Assembly (NCBI RefSeq): GCF_004193775.1
Contig: NC_041006.1
Location: 27,030,163-27,094,162, forward strand
DNA: 64,000 nucleotides
Origin: Glycine soja
Taxonomy: Eukaryota > Streptophyta > Magnoliopsida > Fabales > Fabaceae
Reading direction: 5' to 3'
This document shows positions 10,918-22,757 of the stretch, one piece after another. Each line of letters begins with the position of its first letter. Position 1 is the first letter of the stretch. Under the pieces are notes generated by a model. That model was given only the letters and a program-made list of their open reading frames with translations, searched no databases and had not been told where the DNA came from. The translations under genes were made by a program, and so were the position numbers.

Positions 10918-13640
10918 GTGAAGGCACAAGTACAGGATCTCTTAAGTAAACAATTTGTTCGCCCAAGCGTATCACCGTGGGGAGCGCCGGTCTTACTGGT
11001 TAAGAAGAAGGATGGAAGTATGAGGATGTGCGTAGAGTACCAGCAACTGAACAAAGTCACTATCAAGAACAAATATCCCCTACCGAGGATAGATGATTTG
11101 ATTGATCAATTGAGGGGATTGACGGTATTTTCGAAGATCGATTTGCGATCAGGGTATCATCAAATCCGAGTTAAGAAGGAAGATATCCCAAAGACTCGGT
11201 ATGGGCATTATGAGTATTTAGTCATGCCATTCGGAGTGACTAATGCTCCGGCTATCTTCATGGACTATATGAACCATATATTCCATGATTACTTAGATCA
11301 GTTCGTGGTTGTGGTCATCGATGATATCCTAGTGTATTCAAGGAATAAGGAGGAGCATGAAAAGCACTTGAGAATTGTGTTGCATATCCTGAGGGATAGG
11401 AAATTGTTCACCAAATTGTCGAAATGTGAATTTTGGTTAGAGAAAGTGCAGTTCTTGGGGCACGTGATTTCTAAAGACGGGGTTGCGGTGGATCCGATTA
11501 AAGTGGAGTCGGTTATGGAGTGGCAACAACCGACAACTCCAAAAAAAATTCAAAGTTTCTTGGGGTTGGCCGGCTATTATAGGAAATTCATTGAGGGATT
11601 TTCTAAATTAGCACTACCCCTAACTAAACTGACTCGTAAGAATGAGAAGTTTGTCTAGAATGAGAAATGTGATCAAAGTTTCCAAGAGTTGAAGAGGCGA
11701 TTGACAACAGCTCCAGTGTTAATTTTGCCCGACCCTAAGAGACCATTTGAAGTGTATTGCGATGCGAGCGGGCAAGGCTTAGGGTGTGTATTGATGTAGG
11801 AGGGAAGGGTAGTGGCTTATGCTTCACGTCAATTGCGTCTTCATGAAGTTAACTATCCGACCCATGACTTGGAACTAGCAGCTATGGTCTTTGCCTTAAA
11901 GATTTGGAGGCACTATTTATATGGTACTCGTTTTGAAGTTTTCAGCGATCACAAAAGCCTCAAATACTTGTTCGATCATAAGGAACTCAATATGAGGCAA
12001 CGAAGATGGATGGAGTTCCTCAAGGATTATGATTTTGGTCTTTCCTACCATCCAGGAAAGGCTAATGTAGTAGCCGACGCGCTGAGTCGGAAGTCCTTAT
12101 GTGTTGCGACCATGATGATTCTGGAACAGAGATTGATAGAGGAATTTTGAGATCTAAATCTAGCAATCGAGATGTGACCCAAGAGCTTATTTGTGGGAGC
12201 GTTGCAGATCACCAATGAATTCGTAAATCACATACGCGAGGCTCAAGAGGATGACTAGTTTCTGCAAGGCAAAGTGTTAGATGCAATGGGAGATAAGAAT
12301 GTGGAGTTTAAAAAGGATACAACCGGGTTAATTAGATTCAAGGGGAGGATATGTGTACCGCCTTTAGATGATTTGAAAGTTAAGATCTTGGAAGAAGCAC
12401 ATAAAAGCCGTCTTATTTTCCATCCAGGGATAACTAAGATGTACCAAGATTTGAAGAGAAGTTTTTGGTAGCATGGCATGAAGAAAGATGTAGCTGAATA
12501 TGTAGCAAAATGTTTGACATGTCAAAAGGCCAAGGCTGAGCACCAGCGACCATCAGGAGAATTAAAACCACTAGAAATTCCGTAATGGAAATGGGAGAGC
12601 TTATCTGTTGATTTTGTATCTAGTTTACCCAAGACGAGTCGTGGACACGATGCTGTGTGGGTCATAGTAGATCGACTCACCAAATCTGCTCATTTTATTC
12701 CGGTAAATATGAAATATAAAATGGAGAAGTTAGTAGAGTTGTATATCAAAGAGGTAGTAAGATTACATGGAATTCCTTCCAGTATTGTATCAGACAGGGA
12801 CCCGAGGTTTACTTCGCGATTTTGGACAAGTCTGCATGAAGCATTGGGGACAAAGCTGAAGCTCAGTTCAGCTTATCATCCTCAAACAGATGATCAGACT
12901 GAACGAACCATTTAGACTCTAGAAGATCTACTCCGGGCGTGTTTTATAGAGCAACAAGGCAGTTGGATGGAATGTTTGCCATTGATTGAATTTACTTACA
13001 ACAACAGCTACCAAGCCAGCATTGGTATGGCTCCTTTTGAAGCTCTATATGGGCGGAAGTGCAAAACTCCTCTTTGTTGGTACGATGATGGAGAAGCAGT
13101 ACTCCTTGGGCCTGAAATGCTACAATAGATTACCGAACAAGTGAAATTGATTCGAGAGAAAATAAAAGCGTCCCAGGATAGGCAGAAGAGCTATTATGAC
13201 AGAAAGAGAAAGCCATTAGATTTTCAAGAAGGAGAACATGTGTTTTTGAAGGTTTCTCCTATAACTGGAGTCAGAAGAGCTCTCAAATCTAGGAAGTTGA
13301 CGCCCAAGTATCTAGGTCCGTATCAAATTTTGAAGAAGTTTGGGCCTGTAGCTTATCAAATCGCTTTACCTCCGAGCTTATCGAATTTGCACCCTGTGTT
13401 TCATGTCTCTCAACTGAGACGATACAACCCAGATCCATCACGTGTACTCGCACTGGACGAAGTACAAGTGAAGGATAACCTCACCTATAAAGCACAACCT
13501 CAGAAGATTACTGATCGAAGAATGAAGTCGCTGAGAGGAAAAGAGATCGCGTTGGTGAAAGTGCAGTGGGGACCAACGAGGGTGATTCAAACTGGGAGTT
13601 AGAGGATAGGGTTAGAGAATTGTACCCAAGTTTGTTTCTA
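10918..13640 (+). pseudogene. pol: Tekay/Del pol remnant: RT, RNase H, integrase, chromodomain
   Basis: A single frame runs from mid-RT to about 13600. RT shows [14 protein letters not shown] and VIDDILVYS, but four residues are missing between PKT and [13 protein letters not shown]. RNase H shows [16 protein letters not shown]. Integrase shows the HHCC region, then [15 protein letters not shown] and [12 protein letters not shown]. The C-terminus has a chromodomain of the reduced type, with VKVQWG then WELED in a shifted frame after a one-base loss near 13573. Nine in-frame stops occur, at 11656, 11797, 12148, 12175, 12256, 12469, 12583, 12913 and 13126. All are explicable as C-to-T or G-to-A transitions. 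The left end is cut by the inverted LTR, so gag and protease are absent. It cannot make a functional polyprotein. Confidence 0.85.
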
Positions 13641-13663
13641 AAGTAGTTAATTTCAGGGACGAA

Positions 13664-13685
13664 ATTCCTTAAAGGGTGGGAGTAT
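13664..13685 (+). other. Polypurine tract of the rearranged Tekay/Del element
   Basis: The purine-rich AAAGGGTGGGAGTAT lies directly before the 3' LTR start TGTGACATCC at 13686. It follows GGGACGAAATTCC, a sequence common before the polypurine tract of Tekay/Del elements. Confidence 0.6.
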
Positions 13686-13736
13686 TGTGACATCCTAGAA
13701 TTTCTACCCGGAATTTTGTAAGTGTTATATTTTAAA

Positions 13737-13821
<85 letters not shown>

Positions 13822-16800
13822 TATTCAGTGTATATATAAATATTATTGGTAGAAGTATGTACATTGGGGGAACAACACGCGGGTTAGACTAATTAACGAA
13901 GAGTAATCCATAACAAGACAGTTATAGATTAATTCACAATTAATTAGTCTAAAAATTATTTTTTTGTGTGCAACTTAGAATTTAATAAAACCAACCTCTG
14001 AACCATGTGCAGGGTTTCATTCTAAGCGTTTTGATATATATATTGCCTACTTTCGAAAATGGGCCTCGACGGGTGCAGAGAAATGCGAGGAACTGGAACC
14101 AGAGAGATGACACGCAAACCGAGGCAGAATTTCAGCATCCAAAAGGTCAAAATTTTTCTCCTTTGTGGCTGAGTATGAAGTCAAATAAAGGGATAAAGGT
14201 GGGCCCTTATTGCTCCACTTAAAATGGGACATGTGGCATTACTAAAAAAAAAGGAAAAGAAAATCTGTTTTTACAAAAAAAACAGCCCAAAATCTTCTCT
14301 CTCTTCATTCAGAAATTTCAGCAGCTCTTCTTCTCCCTTCCACGTAGCTTTTCTTCTTCCTTCTTCTCCACCATTGAAGCCTCCATTGAAGCTCCAAAAT
14401 TGCTCATCATTTCTACTCCAAATTGCAAAGAGAAGCCATTTTCGGAGTCTTGAAGCACACCTCTACTTCGTGGGGCTTCAAATTTCAGGTATGGGTGGAC
14501 TTCTTCTCACATGAAATTCGTGGGTGTTGGGTTTTTGGGAGTTATGATGGGTAGTTCTACTAAGTTTTTGCCTTAGGGTAGTTATTTGTGAAGGAATTTG
14601 TTGAAATCATGCTAAACTTGACATGTTTGATGTGAGTAAAGCTACCCATTCTGTTTTAGGGTTTTATGATGATGCTTTGTGATATTTGTATGCTGAAATT
14701 GTTGATAGAAAACTGGTAGAGATGATGGGGAGAGTTAACTTAGGGTTAAATGTGAGAATGATAATGTTGTAGGTAGAAAAGTGTGAGATTTTGAGGGTTA
14801 GAGAAGCCAAATTTGGGGTTAGTGGAAATTGGAGTCTAAAGTGAGTTGATCCTAGTTTAAAATGTCAATTAGGACTTGTAGAAAAGCTTGAGCAGAGCAA
14901 ATAAGAAAAAAATGAGTGACAAATGTGAAAGAAAAGAGCCATTTCTTGGGTGAATTGGGTGTTGAGAGGTCAAATTTTGAATCGGTGGAGTTTCACCTTA
15001 AAACCAGTTTGAGCAAGTCTAAATCAATGTTATAGACTTGATTGAGATGAGAGTTTACCCCAAAATTATCCAATTCTCATTTTCACTCTTCAAACCTTGA
15101 AAATTCACTAAATTGAGGGGTTTTGGATACCTATATTTTGATTTGCCTTGGTCTGAAGTTTGCTTTTGGTTTAAATATGATTTATACACGATTTAGGACT
15201 TGTAGGATCCAATTTGAGCAAAATTGGATGTGGGCAAGTTGGATTTTGAAATCTGTCATTATATGCAGAACAATGCTGTCAAAATTGTGCAGCAGTTTTT
15301 TTACATAGTGCAGAAAAATGCTTATGCATTGCTAGTCACAGGAAGGGTAGTACATCTCGGGTTCTAGGCATTTTCTTGCAGATCCCAACGGTCAAAATTT
15401 ATATTTCTGTATTAGGAACCTCCATCAAAAGTTTCAACGCGATCCAATGGTTAACAAATCGGAACGAAGAGAATGTTACTAAGTAAATTTTGCCTATTAT
15501 GCAGAAAAATGGTGGTGCAGTGCAGGTCAGGGGAAAAAGTAGTATATATCGTGTTCTGGATATTTTCTAGAAGATCCCAACGGTCAAAATTTAGATTTCT
15601 GTATTAGGAACCTCCAGTAAACATCTCAAGGCGATCCAACGGTTAGCGAATTGGAACGAAGAGAATGTTACTGAGGTATTTTCATGATAAATGAGATCGA
15701 AATGTTTGGATGTTGTGGAAGCTTGGAGGGGTTGATGGGGACCCGGTGCTGAGAGGAACGAGGATAAGGGCTACGTAGGAGTGCGTGAGCTCAGTTGAAA
15801 GGTGGGCAAGTGGGGATGGTGTGTTTATGTTTGACTTGTGGAAGTGGGAGAGTTGATTTGCGCCATCGCCCGATCGCCACCTAGTACCAGATATGACGGG
15901 TACCCCATAATCCACTAAGCTTGATGTGAGAAAGCGTGGAAGAGTCAGTCTTCCTACTTTTGTTTGTTGACCACAGAGTGGTACCTGGAGATATGTCGCG
16001 GGGGTCAGGAGACCTTGGGGACGTCAGGTGGGGTGCTATTGCCCAAAACCAAGCCTGACCAATCCCGACCCACCCCGGGCATAGTCAGTCAGTGAGAACC
16101 TGTGACGTACCTAAACAGGCGAGCTCCTGGCAGTCAACCAATAAAAGAACAAAGTCCATGAAGCAAGGAGGCTTGTGTGGCGGCTGGCCAGCTATGTATC
16201 TTGGGTGGTATCTGGAAAATAGCCTCTAGTAATCAATTACCATTTGTGGGTAATCAATTACAGGGATTAAAAATGGAGACATGATGTTAAATGGCCTCTG
16301 GTAATCGATTACCAAGGGTGTGTAATCGATTACACAGGGTGATAGGGCACTGATAATCGATTATCAGTTGGGTGTAATCGATTACACAGTGTTACCTGCT
16401 ACTGGTAATCGATTACCATTTAGGTGTAATCGATTACACAGCGTAATTTTTAGTTTCCCATGTGCAAAGATTGTGTAATTTGTTTTTGGGCACTGGTAAT
16501 CGATTACATACTTTGGTAATCGATTACCAGAGAGGAAATCCCTGGAAAAAGACATTTTGACTATGCGTAGCCGTTATGGGACGCATTGTATTATTACCTG
16601 TAGTTAGATTTCTTGTGAAAGAGTCTACCCTCTTTCTTTTACCTCTTGTAGATCGCGATGGCAGCGCAGTTGACCCATGATCGCATGATGATGGAGTTCC
16701 TAGAGGGTGTTTGGGAGACCCTCGAAGGCAATGAGAGGTGCCGATTCCGTGGCACAATTCGACTCACTGCTACTTCATTAGTACATCCGGAGGAACCCAC

Positions 16801-17673
16801 ACACACACTTCAGTAGCCTGTGGAGTGGATACTACCTGCACCTACTCCATATCGACTAGTTGAGCCGGTTCAAGTGATAGAGGTGTCATCCTCTGAAGAA
16901 GATCTTGAAGAGGACCCAGAGGAGTTACCTCCTGAACCTGCTGTGGAGGCCCTTGACTTCCCAGAGGATGATGAGGACCCACTTCCTGATGTTGATTCTC
17001 CAAAGGATGTTATGTCAGCATCTGAGGCAGACTCTACAGAGGAGAGCGGCCCTGGAGGGACAACGAATAATGATGACTCTTCATCATAGCAGACGGCTCC
17101 TTAGACTAGGCGTACATACTTTTTGTGGGTGGGTGTATCTAGTTCAAACTGCTAGGTTTACTCTTTTGATTTTTGGGTGGGTAGACCTATTGTATAGAAA
17201 TTTTGATGGTTGTATATATTGTGGTTGAAGCCACCACAGTTGTTACCTTTGCTCTGGATGTCACTATGTTATTTTGCAAACTCCCATATTTTGGACAGTT
17301 TTAGATGAGAAATATAATTATGTTTAATCTTGTTATTTGAAAAGGAAATGTTAGCAAACTTTATTTGAAAAGAGTTTACCGACCACATCTTATTATTTTT
17401 CACGTGACGACCTAAAATGATGGCTGGTATATTTTCTTTTGAAAGAGCAAACTAGTTCAAAGGTTATGTATGATCAGAAAGAAATGAATCCAAATAGAGT
17501 TGTGAACTGGCCATTCAGGACTCTATAGTGATGATTTTCCTTCTGAATTTAATTACCATGAAATGAATAACAGTGCGAAAAAAAAAAGAGAGAGAAAAGA
17601 AGAAAAAAATTTGCCATGGTTTCTGTTATTTAATTTATTACTATTAAACCAGTCATTATTTAGGGACGCCACA
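13686..17673 (+). repeat. 3' LTR (3,988 bp) of the rearranged Tekay/Del element
   Basis: It is a full-length partner of 2811-6793. It has a much longer (AT)n run near its start (13741-13817) and lacks about 75 bp present near 4737-4812 of the 5' LTR. The palindrome array (about 16225-16530) and the 432-nt frame are kept. Confidence 0.85.
16658..17089 (+). pseudogene. LTR-encoded acidic ORF, 3' LTR copy with one internal stop
   Basis: Same frame and length (432 nt) as 5780-6211 and 8421-8852. It has the same in-frame TAG (16814-16816) as the 5' LTR copy. It differs from the 5' copy by only a few residues. The pyrimidine tract and acceptor-like TTGTAG before the ATG are also kept. Confidence 0.5.
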
Positions 17674-17678
17674 CGCTC

Positions 17679-18748
17679 GGCGCGTCATCAGCTCGCTCAG
17701 CGAGTCGTTTGTCACCTTCCAGGCTTAGCGCGAGTTTGGCACTGAGCGAAAATTCACTTACTTGCGCTAAATGCAAGAATGGCGCTAAGCGCGACATCAA
17801 GGTCAGTGAGCCCTTTTTAAACCTGACTTGCGGAGACTGAATAGGTCTGAATAGAGAGCACTAAATAGTCATAAGAGCTTGAAGAGTGAAATACACAGAG
17901 GCAAAGAACAGAGCAAAGGAGTCATGTTTTGATCTTTTAGGAAGATATGTGAGTTTTTGAGTGATTGTGAGGTTCCTAGAAGTGGAGGAGACATCCCCAC
18001 TCTTTTGTAAGCAAGCAATTTCTCTTAATTCCTCTTCTTCATTGTAAAAGGAGCCTCCTTGCTATGGAAGTCTAAATCCTCAGTTGGGGATTCTTGCTGA
18101 GTAATTGATGTAAACTCTTTCCCTATCTAATTAAGGTTGTTTTATGTGTTCATTATTTCTATCAGTACTTTATTATTGCATGCTTGTGGCTTGATCACCC
18201 ATATGTGTGTACAGTTAGGGGCTTTAGCATTGAAAGATGTATTGTCTCCTTAGAACTTGATATAGCAGGATTAGGTTACCAAATGTCTGGACACGGAGTG
18301 CGGTAATTTAGTTTTCATTATGTTGTGATCATAAAGTTGTTCAATTAAGCTAAGTTCAACAAGAGACATCTGCGAACGAAGTTTAATTAGAATTAGGCTA
18401 AACTCATGAGACATCGATGTTTATTACTTGAGTCTTCAACATAGAACACATAAACATGTTTAATTAGAGAAACATCCTTAATTGCATCAATTTGCTCAGT
18501 AAGAGGACCCAACGCCTTTAGATATTTGTTTTCACACTTACTTGCTCACGTTTATTGCTTTGTAATTAGAATAGAACATATTTTTACTTTCATTCACAAT
18601 CATGATTTCTATTTGCAAATGCCTGCTTATTGAACAAACCTTTACCAAATGAACAAGTTCCCTGAGTTCGATACTCAGTTCACACCATTTTAATTATTTA
18701 CTTGACGACCTGGTGCACTTGCCGGTAGATTTCGCATCCACACAAACA
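17679..18748 (+). mobile_element. 3' LTR of the Athila/Calypso-like element, right part
   Basis: This continues the LTR begun at 2486. The repeat CGCTC at 2806-2810 and 17674-17678 is the duplication made by the nested element. The same CGCTCAGCGAG / GCGCTAAGCGCG motifs occur on both sides. The end is placed near 18748, after CTTGACGACCTGGTGCACTTGCCGG, which is typical of the LTR end of this lineage (shown here only as landmark). The exact final CA is uncertain within a few bases. The joined LTR is about 1.4 kb. Confidence 0.55.
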
Positions 18749-19915
18749 AGTAGTATCCCGGAGCGAGAAACATGCATCTAATGCACTTTACAGTTTTAAC
18801 ATCACCAACTGTATTCTATGACTTAGTTAGTTAGCACCCATCTTAGTTTCATTCTCTTAGCTCCATGACTAATGCCTTTGTTTGTTATAGCTTAGAGCTT
18901 CCTTTCTAAGCATTTATTTGTCCAACCATAGTCTTTATGGTTAGTATTAATCTCAATTTTGAACTTTGAGAATACGATATTCCTAGACCACTATAAGCTC
19001 ACCATATTTTTTTAACTAAGTGTTAATTGAAGATTGACTTTGGCAATTGCATGCTAGCTTTCAAACTCGTCCGAGAACTCATCGTCTCATTAAGAATATG
19101 CCACTTGTTCTGGACTGTTTGATCTTTTTATGTTAGTGTTTAAGCCACTTGCCCTATTCTTCAACATTGATGTTTTGATCACACTTGTAAAAACTTTTTG
19201 TCATGAAGGCTTTAAACTTAATTCTTAGTGGTTTTAAGTAGAGCTTTATACCTGCAATTTAGCACTCCCTTCAAATTGGCTTGCAATATTAATGTTAACA
19301 CTGTGTAAAGGAGTTTGTTTTTCATTCACCTACTTTGACATTAATGGTGAAAATAATTATGTAATTCTAATGACTAATTTTTGTCATGTTCTCCCAATGT
19401 TTAAAACTGTTTGATGAATGTACTTGTGTCATTTTGAAGTAACTGTACACTGGACTATTGTGTGTGTTGATGAATATGCTTTGGAACAACATTTATATGT
19501 TTGTTTCAGCTTATGTTTCTGCTACTTAACAGTTTTATTTGAAATCATTTTTCTTTCGAATATATGTCTAGTTAATAGATTAACAATTCTACCAATCGCT
19601 AAGAATGAACTGGCGTTCATCATGACTGCTAATTGAATGCCAATTTTGTTATATCATTGTATAATAATCTGCTTAAATATCATGCTTGAATGTGAATTAT
19701 GTCAGAATTAACAAATGAAGATCACGAACAGTGCTGCAAAATGGCCAAGATCACGTTGAAGGTCACGGTTGCATCATAGGCTATTTTAAACACTGTTAAC
19801 GTCAAGGACCAGGTCATCTTCATTTTGATTTAATTAACATATCATTATTTTTTTGTTTTGTGCAACTAACCAACCTATTTTTCTCATTCTAATGTTTTAT
19901 CTATTTGAAATATAG
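18749..19915. other. Non-coding flank of the Athila/Calypso-like LTR
   Basis: I see no convincing gene, repeat end or RNA here. The short plus-strand frame at 19418-19636 is Cys/Leu-rich without a recognisable domain and is treated as chance. The last 60 bases are pyrimidine-rich and end in ATATAG at 19910-19915, which could be the acceptor of an intron preceding the B3-like exon. Confidence 0.3.
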
Positions 19916-20589
19916 ATTTACGGTGAACTTAGTAGGTCATTTGTTGTGAGGTGGAAAGACGTACTTAACAGTTTCTGGCATTTGCTTGACAAGGATGAAA
20001 ATTTGCATATCGTTCTCTACAATCAAGATTTGGACAAACCAACCATTGTAGCAGGGTCAACAACACTAAGAAATTTCTATCACATGATCAGAGATCATTA
20101 AGTGTCATTTACCCATTATGGTAAGAGTGTATTCTTTCTCATTGTATTCAAGAGTAGTAGCCATCCAAAATCATTCCCAAGATGGAACTCATTATACCAT
20201 CAAGTGCCAAATTCTATCACTTCCAACGTGCTTCTCACTCGGCACAAAATTACTTGCAGCAGCCTGGTAAGCAACTTTGCAATTTACTTGCCAGCAATTC
20301 TTTATCTTTCAAGTTTTAAATTTCATATATTTCTGACATAATATTATTCTTAATATCAGGACGTTCCAAGCACCATGTATTATTTTCTTAAAGACAAAGG
20401 CTGGACTCATTTGAATTTGGAGGACATTGCAGAATGTTGGATTATGTTCAATCACTGAAGAAAGACAGCTAAAATTGGAGCTGGATGAAAATATTTTTGT
20501 GAAACCCAGTCCTTCAAAGCTGGCATGGAAATTGTCTTCGAATTCCCTTATTCAACAGTTAACTATGTTTTATTTTGGTCATGTTTATG
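19916..20589 (+). pseudogene. Broken B3-like DNA-binding domain gene, two exons visible
   Basis: Exon-like segment 1 (19916-20266) reads RSFVVRWKDVLNSFWHLL and then SFPRWNSLYHQVPNSI. A 93-bp intron (20267 GTAAGC to AG at 20358-20359) joins, in phase, segment 2 (20360-20589), which reads VPSTMYYFLKDKGWTHLNLE and FKAGMEIVFEFPYSTVNYVL. The pattern of a final F..GM...FEF.....YVLFW resembles plant B3 domains, a family of plant transcription factors. In-frame stops at 20099, 20456 and 20486 show it is dead. The CRM element is inserted 120 bp downstream. The B3 assignment is by pattern only; the coding origin and the intron are better supported. Confidence 0.45.
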
Positions 20590-20716
20590 AATTAATTTCA
20601 AAATTATTAGGACTTGGAACATTATTCCTTTTAGTTATGCTTTTGCTACAAACAATTTGTCGAATATTATCCCTTTATTAGTTACCAGTTTCTTATATAA
20701 TAGTTATTTTACTATG

Positions 20717-21833
20717 TGATATGAACCTTCGTTGCACAAAGGCTGACTTAGGATCGTCTAGGATTAAACCTTGATGGAAAATGTGGAAATTGATTAAGGA
20801 AAGGATGGAAAATAAGGTGGTTAATTTCGTGGGTCTTGATAAGGTGGTTCTTGGCATAAAATGGAATAATGAGATGAGAAAACGTAGGTTAAGTGGTGGC
20901 TGGACATAAATATAGAAATGACAATAACTCAAGCTACAGGGCTCCAAATCAGGTGATTCCAAAACAAGGTGAAAGGTCTCGTCTTGAAATTCAATTTAGG
21001 CTCAAGAATCACTTAATTTGAGTGCGTAAAACGGGAGTTAGGGCCACAAGATAATTCTGGGCAGAAGTGGATTTTCTGGAATTGTGGTTTGAAAGAACAA
21101 GGTTGAAGATGAAAGGAAGGAAAGAATCACTCTTTCCGGCGAGGGCAACACACAAAGGTTGTGAAACTCCTTTGATACAACCAGGGTGTTCTTGAATCAC
21201 TCAATAATTTAGGAGAATCACTCTCACTAAGATAAAAGAGATAAACTCTAATTTTCTGAATAAAACTCAACTTGTGTTTATTGATAAAATGGTTTAGTTT
21301 ATATAAAAGCTTTACATCAGATTTTAGTAATGACCCACTAACCTAGGATTAAAATAACTTAATGCCATTAACCTAGGGAATTAAAAGAACTTAATGGCTG
21401 AGTGTAACTGAAATTGTGGCAACCAAAAGTCACCCCCAACAGCCAACAAGTCAGCCACCATTTGGTCTCCCAAAAGGTTGATGCCTAGGTTGCCAATTGG
21501 GCCCTTATTACAACTTGAACTAAACCTAACTAAAGCCCTTTTAGTTGATTAACCCAAAACATATTTTTGGTCAGCCAACTTTACAAGGATTGGGCCATTA
21601 TTTAGACAAACTAAACACTTTAAAATTGAGACAAAGTGGGGCCATTTAGTCCTCCTCCATTTGGGCCATGATACAACTCACAACCTTGGACTTTTCTCCT
21701 TGAAACTTGGGCTTGTATTCAAATTAGTATGGACAGCACTTGTTGAAGAGCTTCCTTGGCTTTCCTTGCTCTAGCCCTTGTCATAGGTCCTTCAAGTGGA
21801 TCCTTGCCCTTGCTCTTGGTCATGTCCTCATCA
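20717..21833 (-). repeat. 3' LTR of the CRM-clade element (1,117 bp)
   Basis: It has TG...CA ends and matches 28497-29607 over its whole length with few differences, including a nine-base indel near 21790. About 115 bases at its internal end are part of the pol reading frame. Confidence 0.85.
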
Positions 21834-22174
21834 TTCTCTCCCTCTTGAGAAGGATTTGTCCTCAAATCGGATTCTCCATCTGCATCAAAAAGAGATAAGT
21901 CAGAGACATTGAAGGTGGAACTAACATTATACTCACCGGGCAGGTCAACTTTGTAAGCATTGTCATTGATTCTTTCAAGCACTTGAAATGGTCCATCTCC
22001 CCTTGTTTGAAGCTTTGATTTCCTTTGTTCCGGAAACCTTTCTTTTCTCATGTGCACCCAAACCCAATCTCCGGGTTCGAAGACAACCTTCTGTCTCCCT
22101 TTGTTGGCTTGTTTAGCATAGCTTTTATTTTTCCTCTCAATTTGATCTTTGACTCTCTCATGAAGCTTCTTCAC
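21719..22174 (-). pseudogene. pol: CRM element: integrase C-terminal part and CR-type tail, running into the LTR
   Basis: The 151-residue frame begins KKLHERVKDQIERKNKSYAK and includes VVFEPGDWVWVHMRKERFP, the integrase C-terminal (GPY/F-like) region with GDGPFQVLERINDNAYKVDL. It then has ESDLRTNPSQEGENDED and GPMTRARARKAKEALQQ. The last 38 or so codons lie inside the 3' LTR (boundary 21833/21834), crossing the polypurine tract. CRM elements are known for a C-terminal CR motif encoded partly in the LTR. The frame is separated from the integrase core by a one-base loss near 22180. Confidence 0.75.
21834..21848 (-). other. Polypurine tract of the CRM-clade element
   Basis: On the minus strand AAGAGGGAGAGAA directly precedes the 3' LTR start. 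The tract is at the same time coding sequence (Gln-Glu-Gly-Glu-Asn region). Confidence 0.6.
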
Positions 22175-22757
22175 ATAGTCTGCCTTTGCTTGACCTTTTT
22201 ATGCTTAAAAACAGAAACATTAGGCATAGGCAAAAGATCAAGAGGAGTTAGTGGGTTAAAACCATAAACAGGAGAACAATTAGTGGTGCTATGAACAGCT
22301 CTATTGTAAGCAAATTCAACATGGGGTAAATAAGCTTCCCAAGTTTTTAAGTTCTTCCTCAAAACTGTCCTAAGCAAAGTTCCCAAAGTCCTATTAGCAA
22401 CTTTTGTTTGCCCATCGGTTTGTGGGTGACAAGTGGTTGAAAATAACAATTTACTGCCCAACTTGCTCCACAAAGTCCTCCAAAAATGGCTTAGGAACTT
22501 AGAGTCCCTATCACTAACAATGCTCCTTGGCAAACCATGGAGTCTCACAATCTCCTTGAAAAACAAATCAGCCACATGGGAAGCATCATCAACTTTTTTA
22601 CATGGAATAAAATGAGTCATTTTAGAAAACCTATCAACAACCACAAAAATGGAATCTCTACCATTGCTTGTTTTTGGCAGCCACAAAACAAAATCCATGG
22701 ATAAATCAATCCAAGGATACTCCGAAATTGGCAATGGAGTATACAATCCATGAGGCT
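22171..22757 (-). pseudogene. pol: CRM element: integrase catalytic core, catalytic Glu replaced
   Basis: The frame reads [36 protein letters not shown] and [20 protein letters not shown], covering the first two catalytic Asp positions. The third position reads [17 protein letters not shown]. The Glu expected after GQT is Lys (AAA), which should abolish strand transfer. A one-base deletion near 22757 separates it from the upstream frame, and another near 22180 from the downstream one. Confidence 0.8.

Larger units (their letters stand above)
2811..17673 (+). mobile_element. Rearranged Tekay/Del-type gypsy element, 14.9 kb
   Basis: The outer ends are TGTGACATCC at 2811 and GACGCCACA ending at 17673. 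They are flanked by the 5-bp duplication CGCTC (2806-2810, 17674-17678). The order is full LTR, truncated direct LTR copy, inverted LTR copy, pol from mid-RT to chromodomain, polypurine tract, full LTR. The primer-binding site, gag, protease and the N-terminus of RT are missing. The pol belongs to the Tekay/Del chromovirus lineage by RT, integrase and C-terminal motifs. It is an old insertion: the LTRs differ by an indel of about 75 bp near 4737-4812 and by many substitutions. Confidence 0.8.

Noticed and set aside
13508..13864. 118-residue minus-strand frame with poly(Tyr-Ile)
   Set aside because: It is the translation of the (AT)n tract at the LTR start.
20427..20681. 84-residue plus-strand frame
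   Set aside because: It is a different frame across the B3-like pseudogene exon; the spliced frame explains the similarity better.
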